Part shown: positions 9,651 to 22,631 of the stretch, one piece after another
Position numbering within the stretch: position 1 is the first letter of the stretch
Layout: the number at the start of each line of letters is the position of its first letter
NCBI GenBank assembly: GCA_037447655.1
Contig: JBBHKE010000519.1
Span: 62,001-126,000, forward strand
Source: Zygnema cylindricum
Taxonomy: Eukaryota > Streptophyta > Zygnematophyceae > Zygnematales > Zygnemataceae
Length of the DNA: 64,000 nt
Direction of reading: 5' to 3'
The notes under the pieces: model-generated
What the model saw: only the letters and a program-made list of their open reading frames with translations
Databases searched by the model: none
Told to the model about the DNA's origin: nothing
Position numbers and translations under genes: made by a program

Positions 9651-11275
9651 CATGGTAGTGACTTTTTTGGTTGCGTACAGTCACTTACGTCATTTTGTCA
9701 AAGATTGTACATTTGAAGTACACATTGTTAAAAGTAAAGTACACGGCAAATCGTTATTAGTGTCAAAGTTTAAATAGTGATGAAAAAATTTACCGTACTC
9801 GATGTTAATTAATAATTTTGATTTTTTTCAAAAAGGTGTATTTTAATTTCGGCGTTAATGCTAATTCGAGAATAACAAAAATGGAATATTCGTCATACGA
9901 TTATGTACATTAATATATCTATCCGTATAAAATATAAAAAAATCGTACGCCGTCGCGATTTAAAAAATCCGTACATGCCATACTAATTTACGTGTCAGAC
10001 TAGTCCCATTTTTTTTTGAGCCTGTGTTCCTATGCTTGCGCATCTGATTTAATTCATTTTTTGTAAATTTCCACTTGAAAAGGTACATTTATGTACGGTC
10101 AGACATCGACCGTACACCACATTGTTTAGATTTAATTGTACTTTCGGGCTTTACACTATTTTGTACGATACCTTAATTAACGTCAAAGAAAAATTAAAAT
10201 CATGTATCCCATTTGAAAAAAAAAATCAAAAATTTTAAGAACCCAAATTAGAGTTATTGACTACTAATAACAATTCGCGGTTTTACCGTTGAGTGTAAAT
10301 TTGACGGTCAATCTATTGGATAACTTTGACTTTCAAAATATTGTTTCAACCGCTTAAACTTTTGTCCCGCTTGCGAAGGTCGACCGTCATAAAAAAATTA
10401 GCAATTCACACGGTCGGCGAACGTTTACGCTAACAAAACTGCGGCAACCATACGTAAATAAAAGTGTTGCAGACAGTCATTTTTTTTCATAACGTGAGCT
10501 CCACGGTGAGAGCACGTTGGATATTAACTTTAAATAAAATTGAAATTTAGCCGTGTAGCGTTACATTGAATTTAGACGCTAATTGAAAGAAACCTCTTTA
10601 AACTGAAATATTGTCAGTCTAGTACGGAAATATTAAAACGCACGAAACGAAATTTCATTGTCAATGTAAAAATGTTGATTCGTAGATAGTGTGGCTCAAT
10701 TTCGTCGCGCGTGACGACGCACATTTTTTTCATTTATTTCAATTGATATTTCCACGCCAGTTCGTTTTATTATAGTTTACAAAGTTTATTTCGTTTCGTT
10801 CGTTTTACTATTTCTGTACAAGACTAACAGTAGTTTAGTTTAAAGAGGTTTCGTTTCAATTTGCGTCTAAATTCAATGTAACGCTTAGACGACTAAATTT
10901 CAATTTTGCGGCCAAGTTAAATATCCAACGTGCTCTCGCCGTGGAGCTCACGTAACGACAAAAAGTGACTGTCTACAACACTTTAATTTACATGTGGTTG
11001 CTGTAATTTTGTTAGCGTAAACGTTTGCCGGCCTTGTGAATTGCTAATTTTATTATGACGGTCGCCGTTCGCAAACGCGGCAAAAGTTCAAGTGGTTAAA
11101 ACAATATTTTGAAAGTTTAAGCTGCCCAACGGATTGACCATCAAATTTAAGACTCAACGGTGCTTTACTTGTACCAATGTGTACTTCAAACGTACAATCT
11201 TTGACAAAATGACGTAAGTGACTGTCCTCAACCAAAACAGTCAATGTCATAATCAATTCCCTAACATAATCATAA
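9646..11275. repeat. Foldback (long inverted-repeat) element
   Basis: The left arm (9646-9739 plus 10286-10665) and the right arm (about 10780-11275) are inverted copies, about 470-495 bp each around a short centre. Matching stretches include CAGTCACTTACGTCATTTTGTC (9685) with its complement at 11202, and ACGTGAGCTCCACGG-GAGAGCACGTTGGATA (10493) with its complement near 10920. The left arm is split by a TA-flanked insertion. No coding sequence is seen. Confidence 0.75.
9740..10285. mobile_element. TA-flanked element nested in the foldback left arm
   Basis: 546 bp with diverged terminal inverted repeats (TACACGGCAAATCGTTATTAG against the complement of CTAATAACAATTCGCGG-TTTTA). The right foldback arm keeps the uninterrupted sequence (GTAAAGCACCGTTGAG), which serves as an empty site and places the insertion exactly. 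A TA target duplication is consistent. No transposase. Confidence 0.7.
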
Positions 11276-11990
11276 TTAATAGTCATGCAGCGTTATTAAC
11301 TTGGAATGATTTCCGTCGTAACATATATCAACGTATTACGCTGGAAGTCGCTAAATGCTAAGCGCCCCGCCATCACAGTTTAGCGTTTTTTGTTACGCTT
11401 CCCAAAAGTTTGTATATACGTTAAAATGTTCAAAGTATCATGCATGTTCTTTAGGTGCCTATGCATTAAAATATCGATTTTTTTTTGTCGTTTCATCAAT
11501 TTACCTTCTGCCATACAAAAAAATTGATTTTACCACATTAAATGAACGCCATTTTGATACTTCTAATGTACTCAAAGTTTGTCGTCTTTTTTATTCGTTT
11601 TGGCTTTTTCCTCTTTTCTAACCACGAGCACGCAAATCCTGTTCATCAATTTTTTTTAGCGAAAATCACATCACGAGATGATTTTATTAAAGTATTCGTC
11701 GAACAACGAATGAAAAAACGTCCATGCACACTCCTCAAGAGTGGGATGTTTTTATCACGAGGGAGACTATTCGCTATTATTTCCGTGTTCGTCACACGCA
11801 TGTACAGAAAAAAATGCAATGATCGCAGACCTTCACTTGATTCATGGGTCGATTACACAAGTTTACGTCGTCGCCACCTCTCCCTCTCCCTCTCACACTA
11901 CTCCAATTTCACATTTCTTGGAATAAAACAAGGCGATACTGGTATGAAACGAAATAGCTTTAAAAAAGTTGTCTATCTGCCTTTGTACGT
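11276..11990. other. Non-coding stretch with dispersed repeat
   Basis: No supported gene. From about 11640 it resembles 17141-17470: both contain a palindrome (here near AATCACATCACGAGATGATT at 11665), a CTCTCCCTCTCCCTCT run and a similar 3' end (ATAC-TGGTAT-AAA). Confidence 0.4.
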
Positions 11991-12935
11991 AAATGGAGGG
12001 ATGGAGAGAGGGAGTGAGGGAGGGGAGGAGCAAGGAGGGAGGGAAGGGGGGATGGAGGGTTGAGGAAGGGAGTGAGGATGAGAGGGAGGGAGAGAGGGAG
12101 GGAGAGAGCGAGGGCGGAGGAAGAGAGAGAGGGAGCGGGGAGAGAGGCAAGGAGGGAGGAGGGGGGGAGGGGTGGAAGGGAAGGAGGGAAGGAGAGAAGG
12201 GAGGGAGGGAGGGAAGGAGGGAAGGGAGAGAGGGAGGGAGGGGAGGTAGAAGGAAAGGAGAGAGGGAGAGAAGGGTGGAGGGGAGGGGGAAGGGGGGGGG
12301 GGGTGGAAGAGAGAAAGGGAATGAGGAAAAGAGGGAGGAGCGGAGAGGCAGAGTGGCGAAGGGGACGAAGGAGGGAGAATGGGAGGTTAAGAGGAGCGGT
12401 AGGGTGGTAGGGAGGTGGGGAGAGAGGGAGGGAGGAAGGGGAATGGAGGGCAATAGCAGCAGAGGGAGTGAGGGAAGGGGGGGAGGGAGGTAGGGAGGTG
12501 GGGAGAGAGGGAGGGAGGAAAGGGAAGGGAGGGAAATAGCACGGAGGGAGGGAGGGAAGGGGGGGAGGGAGGGATGGAGGGTGGTAGGGGGAAGGGTGGA
12601 GGGAGGGAAAGGGGGAGGGGAGGAAGGTGGGAGAGAGGGAGGGAGGGATGGGAAGGGGGGGGGAGGGAGGGTTGTGTGGTAGGAAAGGAAGGGAAGGGGA
12701 GGGAGATAGTAGGGGAGGGAGGGAAAGAGTGGGGAGGATGGGAGGGGGAGAACGAAGATGGGGGGAGGGAGGGAGAAAGGAGGGTTGGGTGGAGGCAAAG
12801 TGGGAGCGGGGGGATGGAGGGAGGGGGAGAGTGAGATAAAGGGAGGGGAGGAGGAAGAGGGAGGGATGGAGAGGGGAAGAGGGGAGGAGGGAGAGAGGGA
12901 GGAGGGAGGGAGGGAGGGAGGGAGTGAGGGAGCAT
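11991..12935 (+). repeat. 945-bp polypurine (GGGA/GGAGG) tract
   Basis: Nearly pure A/G on the plus strand in irregular GGGAGG and GAGAGGGA units with few interruptions. Long open frames on both strands here are compositional. Such mirror-rich purine runs can form triplex DNA. The right border (12936-12965) copies the outer end of the foldback arm (CCAAAACAGTCACTACCATGAT). Confidence 0.9.
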
Positions 12936-12965
12936 CCAAAACAGTCACTACCATGATAAATTCTC

Positions 12966-13693
12966 ATGTTTTATGTGGCGAAAAAAATTTCAACACCAAT
13001 AGCCATACACAGTGTAGCGGTCAAATAAACATTCCAAACATGTAGACATTTCGTGTGAAATTGGTTTATGATTATCGTACAAAATCTTCGTACTGTTCAC
13101 ACATTTACGACCGTTAATTTACAACCGTTAATTTACAGATTTCGTGTGGCGCACGGTATAAAGTGCCTGCAATGTCCTAGTTTTTCTCGGTGCACACCGA
13201 TTGTGTTTGAAATCCGAAATTTATAATGAAGAAAGAAATCCTAGTAAAAATTTCACAATCATTTTGCTAACTCCAATTTTTAACCAAACACGAGGGAGAT
13301 GAAAAAACGGGAAAACTCTATTTAAAACGGCAAAAAAAAACGTAAACTACAGGAAAAACCATCCACCCTATTTGCAATAATCTTTGTGGTGTCAGTGCTG
13401 TTGTTCATAGCCATTTTCAGCCATGAATGTACCCTCGGAAGCACCACAGACTACCCCAAAACAGCCTACTTTGATTCCCCTCAGAATTCTACAGAATTAC
13501 CAAACCAAGCTGACCCTACACAAGCAGATAATTACTAGGCCACTCAGTATTCCCACAAATTCTCATACAATTATACCGACCAGAATTCCCACACCACTCA
13601 GTCAAAGTTGCAGAAAAACAGCCTGCCAGAACTTTGATAAATCTGACCAATTTCACGATAAAGTCCCAAGCAAACCAGACCTACAATAGGTCT
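12966..13693. other. Non-coding stretch
   Basis: No gene supported. The 88-residue frame at 13423-13689 is Thr/Pro/Gln-rich with no recognisable domain. Confidence 0.4.
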
Positions 13694-13911
13694 GCAAATT
13701 TGCCACAATAATGCCAATACAAAGAGGAACACACATGCAAAATTTAAGATAATTCTGCCAATAGAACTGAGAGAAATTCTCAGATGAAATTCCCAAAAAT
13801 GAGCAAATTTGCCACAATAATGCTAATACAAAGAGAAACACACATGAAAAATTTCAGATAATTCTGCCAATAGAACTGAGAGAAATTCTCAGATGAAATT
13901 CCCAAAAATGA
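13694..13911 (+). repeat. Two tandem copies of a 109-bp unit
   Basis: GCAAATTTGCCACAATAATG starts at 13694 and again at 13803. The copies differ at a handful of bases and abut exactly. Confidence 0.9.
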
Positions 13912-14076
13912 GCAGAAAATAGTTTCTGTCCAAAAAGTTCCTACGTCTAAAAATGACTAAGTCCTACAAATATACACTACAGCTTACTACTAACTGTACG
14001 GAGGCATACCAGCCGTACGTAACCCGAATACTTCGTGACGTGTCAGAATGAATAGATCTACACTAAGACCTAATAC

Positions 14077-14957
14077 TAGTGTTGTGTATCGGTAAGGATT
14101 TGCCGATAACCGATATAGGCCTTTTTTCGGGTATCTGATAATCGATATGTTGGTATATCGACATCGGTCTTATCGCCGATAAGTAGCCGATAATATCGGC
14201 TACTTATCGGCGATAATGCTGATAACGATAATTATCGGCGATGTCCGTACAAATAAATGTACGGTATGTACACTCAACTGTACGTCTTATTCTCCGGACG
14301 TGTACAAGCATAAAAAGTACCGTGGCCGTCATGAAATCTGTACGATTTTGATACGGATCCAATAAAAACGATGTACCTTTCACATCCGACGCCATGGCTT
14401 TGTCCCTTAATTCCTTGAGATCCACTGAGGACCTGCCACGTGTGAATCTGTCGGCTTTTTCGGCAAAAGCTGCCAAAAGAGCCATTCCGGGATGCCGGCA
14501 CTCACGTTGGCCCATCCGCTCGTGTTTTCTCATTCCTAGTCGTCCGTTCGATTTCGGCGGCTAGCAGAATGTTATTTTGCGTCCGTTGTACTTTTGTGTC
14601 CGCCGACCTTTTCCAGTTCCAAGTTCACCTGTTTTGTAGTAAACTTCCGTACGACGCCGTAAAATTTTTGTTAAGTTAACCGGCCAACGTTTATGTGCCG
14701 CATTCGCCGTAATAAATTGCAGTTAAACCGTAACGGAACAGATTTCTATATGTGGCATGCCACGCTATATAAAATCAATAAAATAATACAATATGTTATA
14801 AAGTACTACTGTATGCATGCTATATATTTTTTAAGTTATCGCCGATATGGAATTTGTTGGTCCCAGACCGATATATTGGAACCTCTCACCGTTCGATAAC
14901 CGATAACTATCGGTATCGGTGTTATCGCGATAAGTTTTTTACCGATACACAACACTA
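14077..14957. mobile_element. Non-autonomous hAT-type element, 881 bp
   Basis: Terminal inverted repeats TAGTGTTGTGTATCGGTAA at the left end and its complement at the right end are flanked by a perfect 8-bp duplication CCTAATAC (14069-14076 and 14958-14965). An 8-bp duplication and TAGTG-type ends fit the hAT superfamily. Subterminal regions are full of short GCCGATA/TATCGGC repeats, as expected for hAT transposase binding. No transposase domain is recognisable; the 109-residue minus-strand frame at 14204-14533 has no known motif. Confidence 0.85.
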
Positions 14958-14965
14958 CCTAATAC

Positions 14966-17900
14966 ACGTAGAACAAAACATTGTTGCAAATATTTACAAA
15001 CCATTCAAATTTCATCTAACGAATCTGGACCGTCCATAATAAATACCATGTGATGGACGCGATTTCGCGTCCCTCACCGAAATGACCAAACTGACGACGC
15101 CACTACGGACCTTAATGATTTCGTCAAACGAATCCTAATCGTCCAAAAGAAATATAATGTGATGGACACGATTTCGCGTCCCACTTGTTGAAAAATAACA
15201 GCGGCATTTTTCCGCCGTCCGTAGATCTTATTCGTCACCGGCGATGTCGTGCCGCGTGGTTCCAAAGTACACTTGATGAAACGACGTCATTCTCTCCAAA
15301 TCTAGCCCGTACCGTAAGCACGTCCTTCGCTTGACAAATTATGTTCCGTACGGGCAACGTACATTTTCAACATTTCAAATATTTCAAATCGGATCGCTTG
15401 GCGATCTGCCGTCCATTTTCCAACGCATTCCATGCCACTTAATTACTTCTTCATGTCCCTTTAATTTTCCTCGTACATCTACTCCCCCAATCCGCAAACC
15501 ATTGGAACCACCACATTACTTTCGGGAATTAAATACGCACGCGAACACGCACACGCACAAAACGTCGTGTGCGCACGAAACTAACTTTTCAAAAACCAAC
15601 AAGTGCCGCTATCGTCAGTTTTTGTTTTTTATCGCAGTTTCGTTAGTGTCGCTAGATCTTGGTACAACCGCCATTGAGGGCGTGTCCCCATGTAACCAAC
15701 ATTTTGAAACGTTATTTTGGAATTTAGCGCTGATTTTACGGTGTACTTTTCAAAGTGTGCTTATGTTAATCGTTATTTGCGCGTTCATTATTTTGAATAT
15801 GTGGCAGTCGTACACGTCGCCAATACTTGCGACACGTGTAGACACCAACAAACTGCGGACATTTGTACGCCGCAAAGAGCTCTTGACATACTTGGACAAT
15901 TGTCGACGCCAACAGTCATTTGTTGACGCCCACACGTGAACGACATAAGCAATCACCTACGCCTACAAAATGACATTTGTAGACACCCACAAGTGGACAA
16001 CATAAGCAAACGGACAAACAATTTTTTTTCATGTATTCTCCCAACTGCAAAAAAACAAATTAAAACTTTTGACGCGTGCAACCCAGGCTTTCTATTCGTC
16101 AATAGGGTAGTATTTTGATTAAAAGCAGGTCGCGATTTGATTTCAGTGCAAGTGTGAAGATAAGCTGGAAGTGGGTCGCGATGATAATACTGCCAAATCG
16201 TCGTACCTTTCAAGTTCCAAGATGACGCAAAATGTATTTGAGTTTTTGCCCATTTTTTGTACAGTATAATATTTTCAAGTAGGAAGTCCCATTTTCTATG
16301 TAAACGACGGAAAAAAACCCTTACTTGAACACATGTGGACACGCCCTGAGTTTGCGTCATTATTTTCGAGGTGATTTCATGCACGTGGCACCATCTCAAC
16401 ATTCCTTCACGCCTGTTATAGACATAGAATCCTTACGTATCCAAAATAAAACAAAATAGGGTAAAATAAAACGTAAATGATTCTGAAAGCATGCGGCAAG
16501 CAAGATCTTCTGGTTGTTTGGGGATTGTTTGGGGATCTTACCAGACCAATATTCAGTTACGAATATCGTTTGGATATCGGTATAATAAGTAGAGTACACC
16601 CGATTCAACAATTTTTAGGGTTTTTTTTGTGGGCGTGATATTGTGTTTTTCCAATGTTTTGATATTTTGGAGTGACGTATATCCACTTGGATTTGCCGAT
16701 AAACGTTGTGTACCTTTTCTTTGGTATCGATAATCTACAAATGTCACCATTACTCTATCAGAACTATAATATTGTACTGTATTTTGTAAACATTTCGTTG
16801 CAATCCATACCCTGTCGTATAACTAAGGCCTATGTTCCATTAGGCGTTATTAGTAAAGTTAAAAATAAGTTTACAAAGGGCCTTTGTTCCATTGTGATGG
16901 GTCCCTAACCAGCTTTTCAGGTTACTTTCGCATGTGCTAAAGTTACAATTATATTCTGTCGTTTTCTTCCATAACTTAGAAAAAAACGAGAAAATCCGCG
17001 GTAGTACGAAAAAATTGAAATTACCACCGTACAAGTTGTGTTTCCTTGAAACCTTATATGTACTTGGGTTTGTCGTCTAATGCGATGTAGTTTGTCGTCT
17101 ACCGCGTTTCGACCCTTTTTCGCGTCCTTCCCACTCATCTTCAAACTTTATATAAAATCACCTCGCGAGGTGATTCTAAATAAGTTTCATGAGGTGAGCG
17201 AATTGGTAGATGTTGTCGCACGTGTCGAATATTTTTGACAATTTTTGTGCCTAGAGTACGAAAAAAAAAAACCCACTGACACTTCTAGCTTTTGCGTGAC
17301 TTTTTTTTGTGCGCTTTTTTTTCCGCACAAGGGTCGTGCACGGGGTTTTGACCAACGGACGCTATTTTGCAAAAGTGAAGTCCATGAAAGCGCCTCTCTT
17401 TCTCTCCCTCTCCCACTACCGCGTCTATCTCGCAATTCTTGCAATGAAAAACATCAATAATGGTATCAAATGAAAGATCTCTAAAAACAATTTCTTTTGA
17501 CTATCTTTGGACGTATTTTGATAGCAAGTAGAGTGAGAAAAGACTAAAAAACAAAATATGGAAACCATGGCGGAAAGTTTTAGAATTTGTGACGTCGACG
17601 ATGTCATAATTTGAGCATGACGTCGAAATGTCACAAACCATAAACATCTACAATGTCACAAGTAGCTAGACGTCTACAACCGTCGCTATTTGTTAAATGT
17701 CAGCAATTGTCGCTAGTTTTTTAATCGTCTACAACCGTCACATATTACACCCACGTCTACATCCGTCACAATCTAAAGTAACGATTTCATTTCTTTACAT
17801 ATGAATGCTGTGAAAGTAGTACAAAGAATCTTCGCTAAAAACAAAGTTACAAGACTAAAGTTTCGGTTACATGGGAAAGTGCCCTAACATTCAATCAGAG

Positions 17901-18131
17901 GTCACAAAAGTCAAAATTTCAAATACCCGAATTCGATATTTTTAATTTTTTCAAATTATGAAGACCCGATATCCGGTCAGTTTATTGCACCCACTTATAT
18001 TATAACCCGATATACGATACGCGTTTAAAAAAAAAAAAGTTAGCCGAAACTCTATTTTAACAACTATCGGTAACCGAAGTAAATACAAAACTAGTGGTAT
18101 AAATTACAACAATGTTGGATAGTATGGGCAC
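14966..18131. other. Non-coding stretch with palindromes
   Basis: No gene supported. Visible structure: an 18-bp hairpin GGACGCGATTTCGCGTCC at 15055-15072 whose surroundings recur near 15127-15185; a repeated GTAGACACCCACAAGTGGACAAC-like motif near 15840-16010; and a perfect 20-bp palindrome AATCACCTCGCGAGGTGATT at 17156-17175. The long frame at 15331-15939 lacks any domain. Confidence 0.4.
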
Positions 18132-18352
18132 TACACCGTGAATCGTTATTAGTGTTAATGTTTTTTTCGTTGCTTAAACCATCTTTTCTCCGTACACTCT
18201 TGTCGGATTGTGAATCCGAGGGTTGCGATTGAAAGGTAAGATTCTCAGCTTCCGATTGGCACTCTCAAATTGAAAATCGGACAAGGGTATACGGAGAAAA
18301 GATATTTTAAGTGGCTTAAAAATTATTAACATTAATAGCGATTCATGGTGTA
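18132..18352. mobile_element. MITE with TA ends and long inverted repeats, 221 bp
   Basis: Begins TACACCGTGAATCG and ends CGATTCATGGTGTA. The inverted homology extends about 100 bp from each end (CTTTTCTCCGTACA with its complement). Its outer bases are the same as those of the elements at 30081-30901 and 30133-30753. Confidence 0.75.
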
Positions 18353-21029
18353 GTCTGTATCTACAAAAACTTCATTATTTTTCGTTTTTTGCACACTTGG
18401 CCTAAACTGCCTTCAATTAAGAGAAATACCGGTCGCTTGCCTATGATTATAGCAATATCGGTTTTTATTTATCAACAAAGTAGATAGCTATCAACTTATT
18501 AACATTTTTGTGTTATGATATATCAGAATAACTAATTTTTGTTTCGAGTTCCAAATGTGTTTACTTACACAAATCGTTGTACAATACCAACGATGGAGAT
18601 TATTGTTGTTTTTTATGGCCAACCAATTTTAAGTAGTTAATTGTCCATACAATAATAAATGCTCATGAGGTTCATACTTTTGTCAATTTCAAGTCGTTGA
18701 ATTGAAAATCATAATGGACAAAGTTAAAATAGAATGTAGCCAAACGCTTCAAACGCCAACCCGATATATCAGTGACGTCCAAAACATACCGTGACAAATC
18801 CACCCATGCGAAGTATTTGCACGAAATATCTCCATACCAATACATATAAGCAAGTTGAAGGCTAACACTTCGCACGTGAACACGATAGACACTGTGGTTT
18901 GTTGAAGCGTCACTTTGCGCGATTCCACAATGATATCTAACAACCCCCCTCTCGTTGGCAGAATTGCTAAAACTCCACAAATCAGCACTCCACGCGATTT
19001 AGGCTGTTTTGTTGATTCACACAACAATGTAACTTTTTTGTCACTAGAAACATAGGCACAAGAAACATGGGAAAGCACTTCTGGAAAAGGTGGAACTTCC
19101 AAAGTACTTGGCCAGCCCGACAGGAAAGGAGTTTCAATCTTCTTTCCTATTGTTCCTAATCCCCTCATTTACTATTACTTAACAGGCTAAAGTAATAACC
19201 GGTCTTGTTTTACATGATCCTCTGCACTTTAGTGGTCGACACTTGAGACGGGTAATCTTCTGGCTTCTCCGGAAGGTAAATGAATGCCTCACACCACTTC
19301 TCTTTTGAGCGCTGATTCCGAATATAATTTCGTATAATTCCGAATTTAGTTTTGATTTCAGTACAAACATAAACACAGTTTGTTTTTACGATGGTATTGA
19401 AATGTAGCGACGTCAAAATTGTGAAATATTTAATTATATATTGGGATCGGCATTTAAACCATAGTAACATAAGCTAGCTCACTTTAGACGTCAAAGTTTC
19501 TTGTACATTTAATGCAAATAAGTGTGCCTACATCTGATCATTTTCCTTACGTACATATGTTTACATTTAAACTGTATTTTGATGAAGCTTAGCCACAAAA
19601 ACACAAAAATGCTAAACCATCATATCAATTGAAACACAACCATAACGCAACCTTAAATGATTTTATTGTAGTAAGTTCCAGGTGCACGAAAGGAAAGAAA
19701 ATTGATTGTAAAACACCTTGAGGAAGATTGTATTCTGATTTTAGTGTAGTAGACAAACCAACGCAATAGGAGGGAAACATATTCCCGGGAATCAAAAGCG
19801 TTTATCTGTGCCATAAACCATTGGACTATATTCTTTAGGCAAGAAATTGAGATGTATAGGTCTTCACCTTCGATCGTTACATCTTGGTTGAAAATCGGAA
19901 AAATATGTGGGGAGAAAACGGACTTTGACTATCCGAAAAGTGTTTAACTTACTAATGATGGGTGCTGTACCTGAGACAAATGTCACTTATTATGTTTTCA
20001 AGCCTATCCCAACAATTTAACTGTTCACCCACCACAAAACTGTCCCATAATGGTTGTCATTTTTGTTTGGAAAAAAAAGTTTCCAATACTCTTAAAAATG
20101 TGAAAAAAAACAATTAATGATAGGACCGCAAATAAAAGACAAAGCTCGCATACTGTGCAGCCACACACCGGCAAAAGCATAAAATACTTTTACCTTACCA
20201 AAACACACATATTAAAACATAATGTTTCTCACGTTTACAACTGTTCCTTACCCTCACTACACTTAGCTTGGCCTAGTCATGGCTTGGTGTAAAACGCCAC
20301 TATCCAGCTTATACTCCTCTACCACAAACAGGATAGGCACTCATCAAACTTTTACTTCAAAACAAAACAAGATAAGTTAACACAAACACTACTTTCCGAA
20401 ATGTAACGTGCGTTGAACTAAAAGCACCTAACCACGTACAACGCACAAAACGACAAACACATCAAACGAAAAGTAAAAAAAGGATACAGACACACTAAAT
20501 GGAACTAAACACATACTGATGATAACCGGACCCTTTAGTCGATCCGCAAAATGTTCCCAACATTTAACCCAAACCTTACTAATTGATTTCTAGCTCACAC
20601 CAAGAATAAGGCACGTTGTTAACCCCGAACCAGATGATTCGCTTTTCAACTGTCAATTAATACGATTTCTAAGGCATAAAAGCCATAATCGACACCACAA
20701 ATAAAGACTTACCTCACAACAGATGTAAAACACTAACTATTAGTAACGTTAAATGGATAACGTGTCTTTTCTTCCAACAGCACGAACTAATTAAGTTTAT
20801 ATGTAAAATTGACAAAAACGAAAGAAATCACGTCAATTTCTATCTGAACTTCACCACCAACGAAAAATTTCTCTTTGGATGCATGTCCCCAAAATACGTC
20901 ATGGCTAGATTCCAGATCCTGCAAATAAAAACTACAGCGTTTGCAGGTTTTTCTTTCATAATGCAATTGGAAATGAAGAAGAAGATAGTAATTTTATTTC
21001 AACATTAACAAAGTTAGCAGAGGTCATTG
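18353..21029. other. Non-coding stretch
   Basis: No gene supported; short frames such as 18749-19168 have no domain. A MITE fragment lies near 19860-19920. Confidence 0.4.
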
Positions 21030-21560
21030 ATATTGAGAGGGAGAGGGTACGAGGAGAGTAGGGTGAGGGGGTAGAGGGGAGAGGAAATATTAGCGGATAG
21101 AGGAATGAGGAGAGGAGGACAGGCAGACGAAAGGAGGGAGAGGGTAGACAGGGGAGAGGAGAGAGGAGATGGGAGAAAAGGATAAAGGAAATAAAGTTAA
21201 AGGGTGAGAGAGGAAAATGGGGAGTGGAGAGAGAAGAGAAGAGAGACAAGAGGAGAGAGGATAATATAATGGAGAAAGGAGATAGGAGAGAAGAGAGAGG
21301 AGAGAGGAAAAAGAGAGGAGAAAGAGAGAGGAGAGATGGAAATGAGGAAAGTAGAGAGAAGAGATGGGACAAGAGAGAGGAGAGATAAGAGAGAGGAGAG
21401 GAGATAAGAGAGAGAGAGAGAGAGAGGTGAGAAGAGATAGGAGAGAGAGATGAGAAGAGATGAGAGAAAAGTTAGAAAGTGGACGGTTTGGAGGAGATTA
21501 CAAGAGAAAAAAGGATAGAGAAAATTGAGAAACGGGAAAGGAGAGGAGATAAGGGAGATA
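21030..21560 (+). repeat. GA-rich tract 1
   Basis: Purine-rich GAGAGGAGA repeats, interspersed with a non-repetitive AAAGGATAAAGGAAATAAAGTT marker that recurs in tract 2. Confidence 0.85.
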
Positions 21561-22164
21561 GGTGTTTTTCTGCGATAATTGGAATTGCATTCCTAGCGAA
21601 ATTTGCTTAAACAATGGGAAAATATTTTTGCTAGGGGGGCATATTGAGGTGTGTTTAAAATTTTTACGTTTCGGGAAAACGGCAACGTCGTGCAATTTGT
21701 TTAGTATATTAGGTCCATCATTTTTATGCTTATACTTGAGTAGGAAGGTCCATTTAGGCGTGTCCATTTTCATTTTTTTTAAATGATAAATCTGTATTAT
21801 TTGATAGACATGGTTACACCATTGCGTGTTGCCACTTTATTTAATTCAAAAACACGTTGCTGTTTTAGATTCATAGTTAAGATTGTTGACTAATTGAGGA
21901 GGTTAACACTATGGTGTAGGTTGTTCTTCATGACTATTTGTCTTTTTATGTCAACATTTTATTATTATAAGGAAACGAAGATGTATTTGTGTTGATAAAA
22001 GAAAATGCATGGTTTTGATTGTTCAAAGTGGTTTATGGACTTTCAAAGCTTAATGACGGATATTGAATCGAGTTTTTTAAGTTATTCCATGGCGTATATT
22101 TAAACTGCATATATAGGAGGTTTACTTTTTTTTTTTTATTGTGTACATGATGTATTACATAATA
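21561..22164. other. Non-coding stretch between GA tracts
   Basis: AT-rich; no gene seen. Confidence 0.4.
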
Positions 22165-22450
22165 AGAGGGGAGAGGAGATAGAGGAGATGGGAGGAAAGG
22201 ATAAAGGAAATAAAGTTAAATAGTGAGAGAGAAAATCTGGGAGTGGAGAGAGAAGAAAAGAGAGATAAGAGCAAAGAGGATAATATAAAAGAGAGCGGAG
22301 AGAGGAGAGAAGAGAGAGGAGAGAGCAGAAAAAGAGAGGAGAGAGAGGGGAAAGACGAGAGTAGAGAGAAGAGATTGACAAGAGAGAGGAGAGGAGATAA
22401 GAGAGGGAGAGAGAGAGGTGAGAAGAGAAAGGAGAGAAGAATGAGGAGAG
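22165..22450 (+). repeat. GA-rich tract 2, duplicate of part of tract 1
   Basis: Aligns with about 21150-21460, including the AAAGGATAAAGGAAATAAAGTT marker and GGATAATATAA, so it arose by duplication and not by independent slippage. Confidence 0.75.
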
Positions 22451-22631
22451 TGGAGGGAATAAATTTTCATCTTAGTTATGGTGGCTACATGGGAGGTTTG
22501 CCGTATTGATGTTTGACAAAGTTAAAATTTTGGATGTCTCTATATTTCAAAGTTGTAAGTGATTTTAGTATTGTTCTTTGAAAGATACCTTTAACAGACG
22601 ACACGAGGCTTTATGAGAGTTGTGGGGATGG

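Noticed and set aside
11893-12967. Long frames of 353 and 335 residues rich in Ser, Leu and Pro on the minus strand, with Gly/Glu/Arg-rich plus-strand counterparts
   Set aside because: They are translations of the polypurine tract in several frames; composition alone removes stops, and no domain or start context supports them.
14204-14533. 109-residue frame inside the hAT-type element as transposase remnant
   Set aside because: No dimerisation or catalytic motif of hAT transposases visible.
15331-15939. 202-residue frame
   Set aside because: No domain, no codon pattern, overlapping frames of similar length in the same place; treated as chance.
20956-21372. 138-residue Ser/Leu/Pro-rich minus-strand frame, and similar frames at 22136-22509
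   Set aside because: Products of the GA-rich tracts in other frames.
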